In this document: one piece after another, positions 23,613-35,995 of the stretch
How positions within the stretch are numbered: position 1 is the first letter of the stretch
Layout: every line of letters begins with the position of its first letter
Source: Chiua virens
Lineage: Eukaryota > Basidiomycota > Agaricomycetes > Boletales > Boletaceae
Assembly (NCBI GenBank): GCA_019787685.1
Contig: JAHNUO010000031.1
Location: 248,001 to 312,000, forward strand
Direction: 5' to 3'
Length of the DNA stretch: 64,000 nucleotides
Notes under the pieces: model-generated
What the model was told of the DNA's origin: nothing
What the model saw: the letters and a program-made list of their open reading frames with translations, nothing else
Database searches by the model: none
Program-made: the position numbers and the translations under genes

Positions 23613-25377
23613 ATGCATAATGCCTTGTTGATACCCGAAGTGCGCAGCACTATCCTGGATTGTCTGGCGGCAGATACTGGCAAAGGAGGCCAGCCAAAAA
23701 TTTCGACATCACCGAATTACACCCAGCCTGGAGCTGGACAAAAGGCATTGGCGGCGCTTGCGAGAACGTGCCGTACTCTTTCTGAGTCTGCACTCGATGC
23801 ACTTTGGTGTTTGTTACCCAGTCTAGAGCCCTTGTTGCAATGTTCGCGCGACAAGGATTCGTATGTCGACTATGATGAATCAGTGGTAAGATAGTTTCAA
23901 TCGAGGACGTGTGTAGCGCTGATTCGCTGAACATCGGAAACAGCCTCCATTCGATGAAAAAGAATGGAATGTCGTGTTACGCCATGCCCCTCGCGTCCGG
24001 GAATTGATCGTCATGAAATCCGATGAACTCTCGATCAAGATCTTGGAGTCTTTGTGGTTCCATACTACAGTGTTACTGCCTAACCTCCGCAAGCTCCATT
24101 GGAACCCTCACGAATATACAAATTTCCTCTTGATTCGTTTGCTTCTCAGCCCTTCACTTGTTCATCTTGATGTGCATCTTCCCATAGACGAGGATGGTAT
24201 CGAAGGCTTCGTTCTTGGGTTTCTCAGATGCTACCACACCTTCTGTCCCAAGCTCAAGTCACTCCACTTCCGCCATCGTGATCTAAATCGGAACTCTTCG
24301 TCGCCAGTAGCTGCAATTTCGCGTGCCGTCTGTTGCCTCCCAACCTTGGAAGCTCTGACTTGTCATGCCCTCAGTGAAGAGGCCTTTCTCCACGTTGCTA
24401 AATCACGCGATATCAAAAAGTTCTCTGCTCGCTTGCTCCACCACCATCCAGACGATTTGCGGAGGTTCGCCGAGTCTATCACTCTAGATTACCCTCTTTT
24501 TGAAAACTTGCGCGTCCTTCACCTTCGTGTCTGCGATGTTTCCACCGTCATCCCGTACTTGAAGTCTTACCACCAACCATTTGAAGAAATATCTATCGAA
24601 TTCTCGGAGGATCCCTCACCTGAAATTCTTCATGAATTCTTCACAGCCCTCAGTTCACCTACGCGTCAGCAATCTCTGCGAAGGGTTAAACTTGGTAGCT
24701 GTCAGCTGAGTTCTGGTAGTGGCGACCGCCGGCGGTCTCGTGTGGCCACGAAAACTGCGCCATCGTCATGGGGTGCACTTTATAGTAACTATCAGGTTTC
24801 CGTTGGCAGAGGCAATACGTCTCCGGTCCACTTTGAGGTTCTGGCCCCATTGGCGGGCTTCAGCCTTCACGATTTCGAGGTCCATCTGAACAACCCGATT
24901 CTTTTGAACGATAATGACCTTGGACGCTTGGTTCAAGGATGGCCCGACCTGGAGACGTTCAGCGTAACCACTGGGAAGGAGGAGTCTTCTCGCTTCGTCA
25001 CCCTGATGGGTATGTTACTTCTGCTTGCACGGTGCCCAAAGCTGTGTCGTCTCAAGCTGTGCGTCGACGCGAGGACGGTTCCAGTGTTGACACCAGAGGA
25101 ATCAAGGATGTGTAACATGGTTATCGAACATCTGGAGGTCGCGTCGGAATCACCCATCAAAAAGGCAAATGTGGCAGGAGTTGCGCAATTCCTACACGAA
25201 CATTTTCCGTCACTAACTGGTGTAACTTGTCCGAGGAACTACGGATCCAACTACCCAGGCCTTTGGGAAACAGTCAACAGTCGGATCAAAAAGATCAGAG
25301 GTCTGGTTAACTCGAAAGATAGTGAAAATTACTATGTCGACTCGAATTCAGACTCGGACTCAGATTACTACCACTAG
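23613..25377 (+). CDS. F-box/LRR-like protein
   Basis: Two exons (23613-23885 and 23944-25377) encode 568 residues. The N-terminus MHNALLIPEVRSTILDCL ... ALAALARTCRTLSESALDAL has the form of the F-box-like region found in many Agaricomycete proteins. The remainder contains leucine-rich stretches such as LLPNLRKLHWNP, SLVHLDVHLPI, CPKLKSLHFRH and LFENLRVLHLRVCDV, then a Ser/Asp/Tyr tail. F-box proteins recruit substrates to SCF ubiquitin ligases; this family is very large in Agaricomycetes and individual substrates are unknown. The gene is intact. A decayed piece of its 3' part recurs at about 26010-26210. Confidence 0.8.
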
Positions 25378-26489
25378 TAGAATTTGCGTTATATTCTTCC
25401 TTGATGTCAATTCAACGAGAACTGTCGCAATTGCATGAGATCGGCGTTTGTTACACAGTAATGTGATGTTTGTTTCGACTTCATTTCCTGACGCCACAGG
25501 AGGGTGAGATACCCGCGTACAAAATCAGCGAGAGCATTTACATAAATTATGTAGAGAGGAGGTGCCAATGTTATTTGGATCAGAACACCGAGGAGGGTGC
25601 CACGGCGGATGGTGGGTCCTGACGGCGACGACGAGGGTGGTATGATATAGGGACGGGCTGATCAGCTGACTGTCCTACATTGTTTGATTTCTGGGTTTTG
25701 ACCGCCTGGAACGGTCGTCAACGTGTGTATTCATCTTTTGGTGAAGTCTACAGCGTTCAATCAAGACAGCATGAGAGTCATGCCTTTGGTTTTTTCTCGT
25801 CGTTTTAATTCGCATTCCTCCCTGTGTAATCGGCAGGTTTGTTTCGACGTTTGCGTTTATCTCGCCTTCCGATGCTCTCTGCTAGTGGCAGCCTGGTGAC
25901 CTTTTAGTACGTGCGTTTTGCCGTCGGTTGTACGCCGATCGCCATCGTTCGCCTGGGTAACGCATTTTGGGGGGGCGCCTCCCCTCCGTTTCTCTCGTGA
26001 TCTCTTCAGTGCACGATGCTCCAAGCTGTTTCATCTTGGACTGCCTCGACGCAAGGACAATCCATCGTTGACAGCAGACAAACTTGAAGTAAGGATCCGT
26101 ACCAGACATCACCTAGGTCACCCTGACGTTCGAGTTGGGGTTATCGAACAGTCCGAGTCAAACATAAGGGACTTGCGCGATTCCTGCCACGAACACTTTT
26201 CATTATTTCTCATGTTTTCTCTCGGGATTGACGTGAGCGCTGCAGTTAAATTAGTAGTTTACAATCAGCCTTGTTCATTTGAAACCTTGTTTGATCAAAT
26301 TTCAGTGGGTAGCGAGTCTACTCAAGTGCCACTACAGCTCTACCATCACACTACAACTTGAAGGTCACCGCGGTGGCGTCATATTCAACGATCTTGCCTT
26401 CAAGTTTAAATAAGAAGCGCGCCGTTAATTTTGACCGCGTCTGTGAACGACGAGCGTCTAACGGGTCGCAAGCAATTACGAATTAGAAG
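25378..26489 (+). repeat. Decayed tandem duplication of LRR 3' end and NEO1 5' end
   Basis: At 25575-25770 the sequence resembles NEO1 exon 1 and its first intron (26785-26980), sharing GACGGCGACGACGAGGGTG, TTTGATTTCTGGGTTTTG and ACGGTCGTCAACGTGTGTAT. At about 26010-26210 it resembles the LRR gene 3' part (25020-25210), sharing GGTTATCGAACA and CCACGAACA-type segments. The order LRR, NEO1', LRR', NEO1 is what one tandem duplication across the junction would give. Offsets are about 1020 and 1220 bp, so indels followed. Both extra pieces are non-coding now. Confidence 0.75.
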
Positions 26490-29400
26490 GTGCCAAACCG
26501 TTACATGTCCAACCCTGGTATACCGCTTCACGCCATCGCACCCAAGTCAGCATCGCGCGCAGCCTACGCTCCTCTCACAGACCAGCACCATTCTAATTCA
26601 CAAGGAGACGACGACCGAACGCCGGGAAGAGCAAGTATGCATAGCGGTGCACTCAGCAGGAGCGCTGCGGCGGTACGCAGCACGACTCGTGGATTCGGAG
26701 GTGGACGTTCTGCCAAGGGCAAGGGAAAGCAGCGAGAGCAGTATGCAGACGAGTCGGACGAAGAGGCGACGTTGTTGTTAGGACACGTCGAGGAGGGTGC
26801 GGACGGTGATCCTGACGGCGACGACGAGGGTGATATTGGCGGTGAGGGACAGGGCTCGACGAGGCTGAAGCGTTTGGAGGGATCGCAACTGTCCGGGGTG
26901 CGTTGTTTGATTTCTGGGTTTTGCAGAACGGTCGTCAACGTGTGTATTCACCCTCTGGCTTCTTACAGCGTTCATCAACACTCACCAGAGCAGGGAGCAA
27001 GGGCAGGCAAGACAAATCCCGAACCATCCCGTTCAGGCCCCCAGGTGGGCAGTTGGTTTATCCCCTTCATTCAATTGGCTGATGACCGTGCGTGACTGTT
27101 CTGTTGCCTTTGACAGAGAAATTTCAGTCCCGCTTTCCTCCCAACATCGTTCGCAACCAGAAGTACAACATATTCACCTTCTTCCCGGTTGTTCTATACG
27201 AACAGTTCAAATTCTTCTTCAACCTGTACTTCCTGCTCGTTGCACTATCGCAGTTCATTCCTGCACTCAAGATTGGTACGCCTACCATCCATCTCCTTCA
27301 TGTGTCCTTCATGTTCTGATATCATCTAGGCTTCATAATCACGTACGTTGCACCACTGGCATTCGTGCTATGTGTCACAATGGGAAAAGAAGCATACGAC
27401 GACTACAAACGCAATCTTCGAGACCGCGAAGCCAATTCCCAGAAATACCTGATACTGGTACCCCCTTCGGCCTCCCACCCACACATGGGACTCCGTTCAC
27501 ACGAGTCTCTAGCGCTATTCGATGTCGCTGATCCCGAACTTCAGGAACACTCGCAAGCTGAACCCGATTCAGGCCCACACACGCGTTCTGTACCCTCGTC
27601 GTCGCTCAAAATCGGCGATCTCGTACTCCTGGAGAAGAACGATCGTGTACCTGCTGATATGGTTCTACTCCGAACTTCCGATCCTTCTGGCACATGTTTC
27701 ATACGTACGGATCAACTCGACGGTGAAACAGACTGGAAGGCCCGGGTCGCCGTCAGCGCAACGCAAAACTTGAAAGGGGGTGAACGGGAGATTATGCTGC
27801 TTGACGGAGAGGTCTACGCTGATTCACCGATCAAGGATATTCACAACTTTGTTGGTACCATCACAGTTCACCCGAGGAGTGTTTCAGGACATACGGATGA
27901 AAGCTCATCGCCGACTATGGAAGCCCTTTCGGCGGAGAATATGCTTTGGGCAAACACTGTACTGGCGGCGGGGTCTGCCGTTGGGTTCGTGGTGTACTCG
28001 GGAGGCGAGACGAGGGCAGTTATGAATACAAGCCATCCAGTGACAAAGGTCGGACTGCTAGATTTGGAGATTAACAGACTTGCCAAGGTGAGTTTCATTT
28101 TGACGCGCCACCTATCATCCTTTTCTGTCCAGCCTTTCCTTACTGCGCTACTTGAGAAAGGTGCGCTAACGACGTGCTTTTTTAGATCCTTTGCGCGGTC
28201 ACGTTTGCACTCTCTGTGGTGCTTGTAGCGTTGAATGGGTTTCGCGGGCTCTGGTACATTTATGTGTTTAGGTTCTTGATTCTCTTCTCGTCCATCATTC
28301 CTATCAGGTGCGTTTACCACCCCGTTGATCATACCCTTTCGCGTCTTCCTTCACTTGCCCCTCGTTCTCAACCAACGCTAATTTTTTCCAAAAAGTCTTC
28401 GTGTAAATCTTGACATGGGTAAAACGGTGTATGCACAACAAATCATGTCGGACAGCGAGATTCCAGGCACGATCGTCCGCACCAGTACGCTTCCAGAAGA
28501 ACTTGGAAGGATCGAATATCTTTTGAGTGACAAGACTGGAACGCTCACGCAAAATGGTTGGTATTCCTATTATTGCCCGTCTGTGAACATACTCAATTAG
28601 GATTGGACTAGAAATGGAGATGAAGAAACTACACATGGGTACGATATCTTATGGGTTTGACTCGATGGACGAAGTTGCGCATCAGCTTGCTATGGCTTTT
28701 GGAGCCGAACAAGGTATCTAGTATTCTTATCGTTTGGAATATATCCTGATATTTGTGGACTCGCAAGGTGCGAAATCTGCGTCGATTGCAACGGGAGCAC
28801 AACTTGCTACTCGTGGTCGCAGAGATATGTCTTCTAGACTTCGAGATGTCGTTCTTAGTCTTGCCCTGTGTCATAATGTATGTATTCTTCCTCACTCACC
28901 CACAGCTTCATTGATTGTTCTGCTGCTCAGGTAACCCCCGTAACGAATGACGACGGTACCATAACTTACCAAGCATCTTCCCCTGATGAAGTTGCCATTG
29001 TGAAGTGGACAGAATCGGTCGGTTTGACACTCATTGCACGGGACCGTTCTTCGATCACCCTACAAACCCCCACCGGCTCTTCACTCAACTACGACATCCT
29101 TGAACTTTTCCCGTTCACCTCCGAGTCAAAACGTATGAGCATCGTCGTGCGCGAGACCCATACTGGCGACATTCTGTTTTTGCAGAAGGGCGCGGACGTG
29201 GTCATGGCAAGGATCGTGCAAAAGAATGATTGGCTTGAGGAAGAGACAGGAAATATGGCAAGAGAAGGCCTAAGGACGTTGGTCGTTGGCCGGAAGCGGT
29301 TGACCTCACTACACTACGCAGCGTTCAAACAACGACATCACGAAGCGAGCGTCAAGACCGATGGAAGGAATGAAGCAATGGCGGCTGTCGTGTCGGAATA

Positions 29401-31020
29401 TCTGGAGAGAGATCTCGAACTGCTGGGTCTGACGGGCGTCGAGGATAAACTCCAAGATGAAGTCAAGTCGTCACTGGAGTTGTTGAGGAATGCTGGGATT
29501 AAGATTTGGATGCTGACAGGCGACAAGATTGAGACGGCGAGGTGTATTGCCATTTCGACTAAGCTTGTTGCAAGGAATCAGTACATCCATGAAGTTGCGA
29601 AGCGTGAGTCGATTTTTTTCCCTACTGAGCTTGTTGATGTTGAACAGGCCTTCTTAGTGAAAACATCGGAACAGGTTCGCGACCAGCTCGAGTTCCTGCA
29701 ATCAAAACTCGACTGTTGTCTCGTCATCGATGGAGACTCCCTACAAGTACGATCAAATCTCTCGTGCCTTTGATTCATCTGACATTGGCCCCAATAGCTT
29801 TGTCTGAACTTGTACAAGAACGAATTCATTGAAATAACTACGAAGCTGTCCGCCGTCGTCGCCTGCCGGTGTTCCCCCACGCAAAAGGCAGACGTAGCAC
29901 GTCTCATTCGTCAGTACACGAAGAAACGAGTGTGCTGCATAGGTGATGGTGGAAATGACGTGAGCATGATACAGGCTGCGGACGTTGGTGAGTCCACCGT
30001 GCTAATTCTCCCTTTTCGAAACTCACCTGCTCCTGTATTTGTCTAGGCGTCGGAATCGTGGGCAAGGAAGGAAAACAGGCCTCTCTCGCGGCCGACTTTT
30101 CCGTTACACAATTCAGCCACCTCACCAAGCTCCTCATGTGGCACGGTCGCAATTCGTACCGTCGTTCTGCCAAACTCGCCCAATTTGTCATCCACCGTGG
30201 TCTCATCATCTCGGTGATGCAAGCCGTGTTCTCGGCCATCTTTTACTTTGCGCCGATCGCGCTATATCAGGGGTGGCTTATGATTGGTTATGCCACCATT
30301 TATACAATGGCGCCCGTGTTTTCGTTGGTGTTGGATAGGGACGTGAACGAAGATTTGGCATTGATATACCCCGAGTTGTACAAGGAACTCACAAAGGTAC
30401 GTGATGTAACCTCTGAGTCAGAGACAATGAATCCTCACCTGTCCTCCAAAAGGGTCGCGCTCTTTCTTACAAGACATTCTTCCAATGGTTGATGATCAGC
30501 GTATATCAAGGTTTGTCTCCCTCAATCCCTCCTGCCACTTCACTCACGCTGTTATGATGCATACAGGCGCGGCCATTATGATCATGTCCCTCCTGCTCTT
30601 TGAGAACGAATTTTTGAACATTGTCTCTATCTCGTTCACCTCGCTCATTATGAACGAGCTAATTATGGTTGCCTTGGAGATCACGACTTGGTACGCGTCT
30701 TACTTTTCATTTTCATTCTGTACACATGGCGGTCGCTCATCACTGCCAGGCACACATACATGGTCATTTCCGAAGTGGCCACACTCTTTATGTACGTCAC
30801 TAGTATCGCTTTCTTACCAGAATATTTTGGTACGTCGTTTTCTCTCAGGGCTCTGCCTCGCATATTCAACCTGCTCGCTCCGCTAGACCTCGAATTCGTG
30901 GTGTCCACTCGTTTTGCATGGAAAGTGGCCCTCATCGTGGCGATCAGTGCACTCCCCCTGTACGTCATCAAGCTGATACGTAGTCGGATTGCACCCGCTG
31001 CGTCGAGCAAGTTGCTCTAG
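26490..31020 (+). CDS. NEO1: P4-type phospholipid flippase, Neo1 type
   Basis: An acidic, Ser-rich cytosolic N-terminus precedes [20 protein letters not shown] and [20 protein letters not shown], the first membrane hairpin of P4-ATPases. [16 protein letters not shown] carries the actuator DGET; the DW after DGET is the Neo1/ATP9 form rather than DGETNLK. The phosphorylation motif [20 protein letters not shown] spans an intron at 28555. Nucleotide and hinge motifs are [23 protein letters not shown] and [16 protein letters not shown], followed by C-terminal membrane helices to a TAG at 31018-31020. Neo1 flips aminophospholipids in Golgi and endosomal membranes and needs no Cdc50 partner in yeast. 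Many small introns are required; no lesion was found. Confidence 0.92.
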
Positions 31021-31393
31021 CCTCCTTGTATATAGATGTGTTTCCCCGTTCCTATCTGCCTCTTTCATGGCGGACATCTTTCGGAAAAAGGAAAAGCGTA
31101 ACTTATCATCTCGGACCCAATACTATGCGATTTATGATGCATTTGTGCTTTGTTTTGAAAGCGAGCAAACCTCCGAACCAGGCAAAACACTTTTTTGCTG
31201 GGGGCTTCTGGGGCTTCTGGGGCTTCTGTGGATATAAGGAGCAGTCTGGGGACTCAATTTGTACAGCCTCGATTGGGTTTTGCTGATCTGAGTCAGTCTC
31301 AAGTGACGAATGTAAATCTACGTGTGGCTGTGTGATTAAGTAATCGTAGTATCTTGTCGTGTAACTATTAGTGTTCCAACATGTTTACAGCAG
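31021..31393. other. NEO1 3' flank
   Basis: No gene is seen. It contains three copies of a 9-bp GGGCTTCTG repeat at about 31202-31228. The large inverted repeat starts at its right edge. Confidence 0.5.
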
Positions 31394-31981
31394 GGAGTGG
31401 TTCAGCCCCAGCGTACCCTGTTCCGAGTCGGTCTAATATTATATATGCATTGCTAAGATCGTAATCTGATTAAATAGGCAGCGATTTGTATAAATACTAT
31501 CATCTTGAGAATATGTACATGCAAGTGACCAGTAAATCTGCACGACTCGGGACGATAGCGCCTCACAAAGTATTTGGCAAGAGTGCATGGCTCGGAGTAA
31601 ACAGACCATCCGTCACTGACAAATATTTGATCCAATCTTGACTCTTCAATGATTTGGTGGTGCTGTCTCTTTCTGTCGTGACGATGAAATTTACCAATCT
31701 GCCCAGAATGTTGACCCAGGATACCGAAGTAACACTAGACTAGAACAAACCTGTCCTCATTATGTTCTTTTCATCCAAACTCGACAACGTCGTGATTAGG
31801 GTCCAAGCCAGAGCATATTTCTCCATACGCAACCAAAGTCCGGCAAGTCGAGTTTCGTCCAAATCAGAACAAGCAATCTTCATACACCATTCTTCGTACG
31901 TTTATGTACATGCTAGTATTACACTCTGTTCAGCTGGCGTACACGATGCATATTCACCGTGACCTGAGCATGGTATGACAA

Positions 31982-32760
31982 TCAGGAACCTTTGGTCAAA
32001 GTGACACTATAAAGGTTGTCCTCGTCGGCGAGCGAGTACAACTGCCGGAGCGCAGCAGCCACTTCTGGCTTCGAAGCAGTCTGCTTCTGAGCCTATGTAC
32101 AGTTCATGGAATGAGCCCATCCCGAAGTCACTTCAAATCCGGAGTCTATCACATACCTCAACCGTGGGCCACCCAGATACGATGATATACTTGTTCTCGT
32201 CCTCGCGAGTTTGTCCATACACGAGCATGTTTCCGCTCGCCTCTGAACGCTTGGACAAGATATCGACGACTGCCCCATGATTTCCAGGGTCCTTGAGGGT
32301 GATGATCACCATTTCGGTGACGGGTTGGTCGAACGCAACGGCCGGACCCGAAAACTGGACGTGGTATATTTTATGCTCGGTCGCGCCAGTCGGATTCTGG
32401 CCTGATAAGACCGGCTTCAAATCGTTGACGACGTCTGTATAAGACGGGCTTTTAACGACCTTCTGGTGCTGCTCATAACTGTCCCACTCTACAAGACATG
32501 AGGAATTAAAAATCAGTGGCAATAGGGGGGACGGAGGACTCACGGACGATGATGAAGCCGCCTTTGGGGTTCTCAGCCTCCACGCCCGTATAAAATGACC
32601 TGTCTGATGTCTGGCTTTGTTGGACATGTGGCTAGACGAGCGTCACTCACGGGTTCACTCCCAATGTTTTAATCTGCTTGAAAGTGGACAGCAGAGGTTC
32701 AGGAGTGGGAAACGAGTCATTGGAGTTGATGATAACAATTTCGGTGGTTGGGACAGGCAT
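31982..32760 (-). CDS. Dimeric alpha/beta-barrel (ABM/EthD-like) protein, left copy
   Basis: It mirrors the right-arm gene with the same 779-bp length and four-exon structure. It encodes about 202 residues with two similar ferredoxin-like halves: MPVPTTEIVIINSNDSF ... WDSYEQHQKVVKSPSYTDV and VTEMVIITLKDPGNHGAVVD ... DENKYIIVSGWPTVE. The only amino-acid difference noticed from the right copy is Ala for Thr in NPTGATEHK. Proteins of this fold include monooxygenase-like and dehydratase-like enzymes of secondary metabolism as well as non-catalytic members; no catalytic residue can be assigned here. A TATAAAG box lies at 32824-32818, about 60 bp before the start. Confidence 0.8.
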
Positions 32761-32817
32761 TTCGTTGAGTGGGTTAATGAGAAAACCTAAGGATACATCT
32801 CTGCGTTTGCGGGCTGC

Positions 32818-32824
32818 CTTTATA
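32818..32824 (-). promoter_or_regulatory. TATA box of left barrel gene
   Basis: TATAAAG on the minus strand about 60 bp upstream of the start codon, mirrored exactly in the right arm. Confidence 0.6.
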
Positions 32825-35088
32825 CGCGTTCAATGAGGTAAAGTCCCACGTCAGCTGCAATTGAGAAGTCCCTGTCACCCTAAAAGATTTCTGAGAAGTT
32901 CTGGGAGTAATCCGTCGGTTTACTGGTGCACGAGATCGGGCCTAAGTCCGCCACCATCATGAATCTGGGCGATGGGTTTGACATTGGGTTATCATCCCCG
33001 GGCCGCAATTGGCCGAACGACGTCGAGTCGTGCAATGGATTTCGTAGCAGACAGCGATCCCTGTGTCTCTGTGTCGATGTCAGATTCGGATAGCTATAGG
33101 ATGTATAGTATCGGTACATAACTGTACCTTGTATAAGCCAGTGGCACGTAGTCACGGATTGAGCGAATCTTGATACCACTGGCGTTTGCTTCAAATTCGA
33201 AATCTGAGACGGCTGCGGAGGAGAGATACGAAAGCACTCCTCGATGGAGATAGTTCAGACCTGTCTGAAATTGTCAATCCGCTTCGACTCCAGTTTTGCC
33301 CACCTCCGCGATCAGTGAGACCTGTGTTTGAGGCCGAGGATCGCAAGACAGCAGACTTGGCATTCAGTCGAGAGGAGAGACAACAACGCTCGACTGATTC
33401 GTTTGTATTGGAGGAATGTAGTCGCTTGCCAGGTAGATGTCGTAGTGGATACCTCGCGAATGAACTCACTGCACTGGTACTGTATACCTCTCACCAGAGA
33501 ATATATTATACGTGGATCGAGTCGTGTCTTGGCCAGCGGTGAATTTTTGTGGAAGTCGTGTCAGTGTCAATCGCGCGTTGTTCGCTGGGGTCTAAACTGT
33601 CCACTTTTTATGAAAGAACCGGACCTTTTCTCATCCATTCAATTGTCCACGTACGCCTGCCCTAAATTTCGAAATGGGCTCAGCTGCCGGCTCACGCTTG
33701 ATTAAATCAGAACCTTGCAACCAGGTAAGACTTCAATTAGAATTATTTTTTATTCCCTCTGGACGCCGAATCCAAGGATGAGACTTTATTTTGTTCAGTT
33801 ATCCCTGTCTTAACGTTCATGTCGAGACGCATGTTGTTCAACTCTGACCCTTATTTTATTGTCTCTTGGTCAACGTGACTCGTGTGCTCACATTTCGTAC
33901 CACCCTTCGCAGGAACTCCGTTTGAGGGTGGGACTCGTCTCAACTACGAGCAATCCTTTTGTCATGCGGAACATTTTTCAACTCGTCGTGCGATTCATCT
34001 GAATGTGACACATTCCTTGAATCAAGCCCAAATTTGATGGTCAGAAGGTAGTCGGTATTCCGCTAGTATTTCGTAGACTGTTGATGACCTCGTGGTGCCG
34101 GCACCTCAAAGGGGCGGTTGGCCGATCTTGCGTGCGCGTGTTGCGCCAAATCGGTGACTCACAATCTGTTCAAGCTATTCACCATGATTGCGTCGAAATA
34201 TCCAAAACCAGGAAGCGGATGAACGGGATCCCGTTTAACCTATGTGTCAGGCTGAACATTTTGGCCGTCGCTACTTGAGGATGCATTCGTGCATTCCGAG
34301 GCTCCACCGGATGCCGATGGGCAGTCGTCAATGCTGTGGTTGGTAAGTCCATTCGATCCGATCCGCGAAGTGATACTGGCGACTGAATTGCAGGTCGCCA
34401 AAGAGGAGAGAGGCTGCCCAGCAGCGGGGGGCTGGAAGGCACGGGTTTCAAGTAGTCCTCATCCGTTAGTATATGATTTTTCCCTTGGCGCAACTTGAAT
34501 GTCATGATGACAGGTGGAACTTTGGGAAGATCAGACATGGTGCGGGAGGCGGTGTGCGCTAGCGAATTTTTGAGTACTTGCATTTTCCGTGTGGAAACGA
34601 GTGCAGCGCCCACAAGCAACGCCGCCGCCGCGACGGCAAGTTACTCCCACTGTGGGCATGAGTCCAAATATTGGGACGAGTGAGTTGGAGTTTGTGGGGT
34701 AGGTGAAAGTGTGTTCATGGTTGAGAACGTTGTTTGGAGACATCGATGTCATGACTTGGAAATTTGGCACTGTTTCTTGAACAGTGATCTCGCAATTCGT
34801 TTCAGTCTAGAACTGGTAGGGAAAACATGCCAAAGATGCCATGCTGGCAAAACCTCGTTGTAAACATGACTTGGAGTCTTGGATGGTTGCTGCAGCCACG
34901 TTGACTATGCTGGGAGTAACAGAAAGCATCTGTGGTGACCCGTATGCTTCAGGTTAGGACATGTATCGTTGGGATACATGTCCTACGTTGTTGAACACCT
35001 TCGAATATTCTACCCCCTGTATAAACTCCCTTTCGTGGTGTTTTCATTTAGGTTACTTTAAACGCTATGCATCCACCACAAATGCTAC

Positions 35089-35995
35089 ATTTGTACATGT
35101 ATACTTAAGTTCTAAATTTTCACGGTGGATCACTTTTCTGGCGACAAGCCTTATTTTTTTGTTTGCGGCAGACCTTTTTTGCGATGAGCCTTACTTTTTT
35201 TATCATGCAGACCCCTTTTTCTAATTAAATGTGCAGACGTTACGCCATAAGTTATGTTTCAACTTTTCTAATTCCGCTCGATACTTCGTTGATCCATCGT
35301 ATCTCGTACATCAAAGAATCCTGCGCCCTACTCGGGAATACATAACGGAGAGGGGGGTAATCTATTAGGAGCATTGTGACTGGTCAGCGAATTCTTCATG
35401 GGGGCTGATCGGTCGCAGTAGTCGACCCGACCATCGAAAAAAGTTTTGGAGCATGGGGACATCGTGTCATCAAATGAGATAACGGCGCCCGCAAGATGCT
35501 CATCACATGTCAGCACCTGATGCTATTAATTGATTAAGCTGATAAACCATCCGTGAAGACACAGTAAGAGTCCGGACTCTGGGAGTTAGTACACGAAGGG
35601 TGCGCAATTGCAGTCCATGAGGTGACAAGGTTGGGGTAAATTGTTGTCGCGACGAGTGTGGTTGGTTGTAGTACCTTCCTTTTTCACCATGACAAAGTCG
35701 ATCTCGAAGTACCAGTGGCCACTCAATCCAACTTCCCCCAACAACAAAGAGTGCAAGTCCAGCGGCGTAGGCGACCACGACGGAGCTTCCAGCCATCCGC
35801 CGAAACAACCCAAGATCAATGCCTTTTTCTCGCGCGCGTCTCCCTCAGTAAGACGGCGACACAAACGCTGGTGCTAGCGGCGAACGCAAATTATGTTAAA
35901 GAAGGATATTGGTCTTGAGGGGACTGGTGCGATGACGGTCTATATGAGCGGCATAGAGTGACGGGCGGGTTCACGTTGGGCCCTGTAGGTTCCGT
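35089..35995. other. Unique spacer between the inverted arms
   Basis: About 900 bp not shared between the arms. An open frame at 35641-35877 (MTKSISKYQWPLNPTSPNNK in one frame) has no recognised relatives. The first part is T-rich with repeated GCCTTA-T(n) stretches. No terminal repeats or transposase are seen. Confidence 0.45.

Larger units (their letters stand above)
31394..35088 (+). repeat. Left arm of large inverted repeat
   Basis: It matches the reverse complement of 35996-39386. The outer edge pairs GGAGTGG at 31394 with CCACTCC ending at 39386, and the inner edge pairs CATCCACCACAAATGC near 35070 with its complement near 36000. Paired coordinates sum to about 70,780 in the outer half and drift to about 71,060 inside, so indels accumulated nearer the centre. 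The outer half is nearly identical and the inner half more diverged. Apart from the barrel gene, the arm holds only short frames and decayed coding-like sequence (for example minus-strand 34619-34179, with a KLRQGKNHILTDEDYLKPV stretch that is altered in the other arm). Confidence 0.9.

Noticed and set aside
34179..34619. Minus-strand gene in the left palindrome arm (TFKLRQGKNHILTDEDYL)
   Set aside because: Counterpart in the right arm has indels that destroy the frame, and no domain is recognised; treated as decayed.
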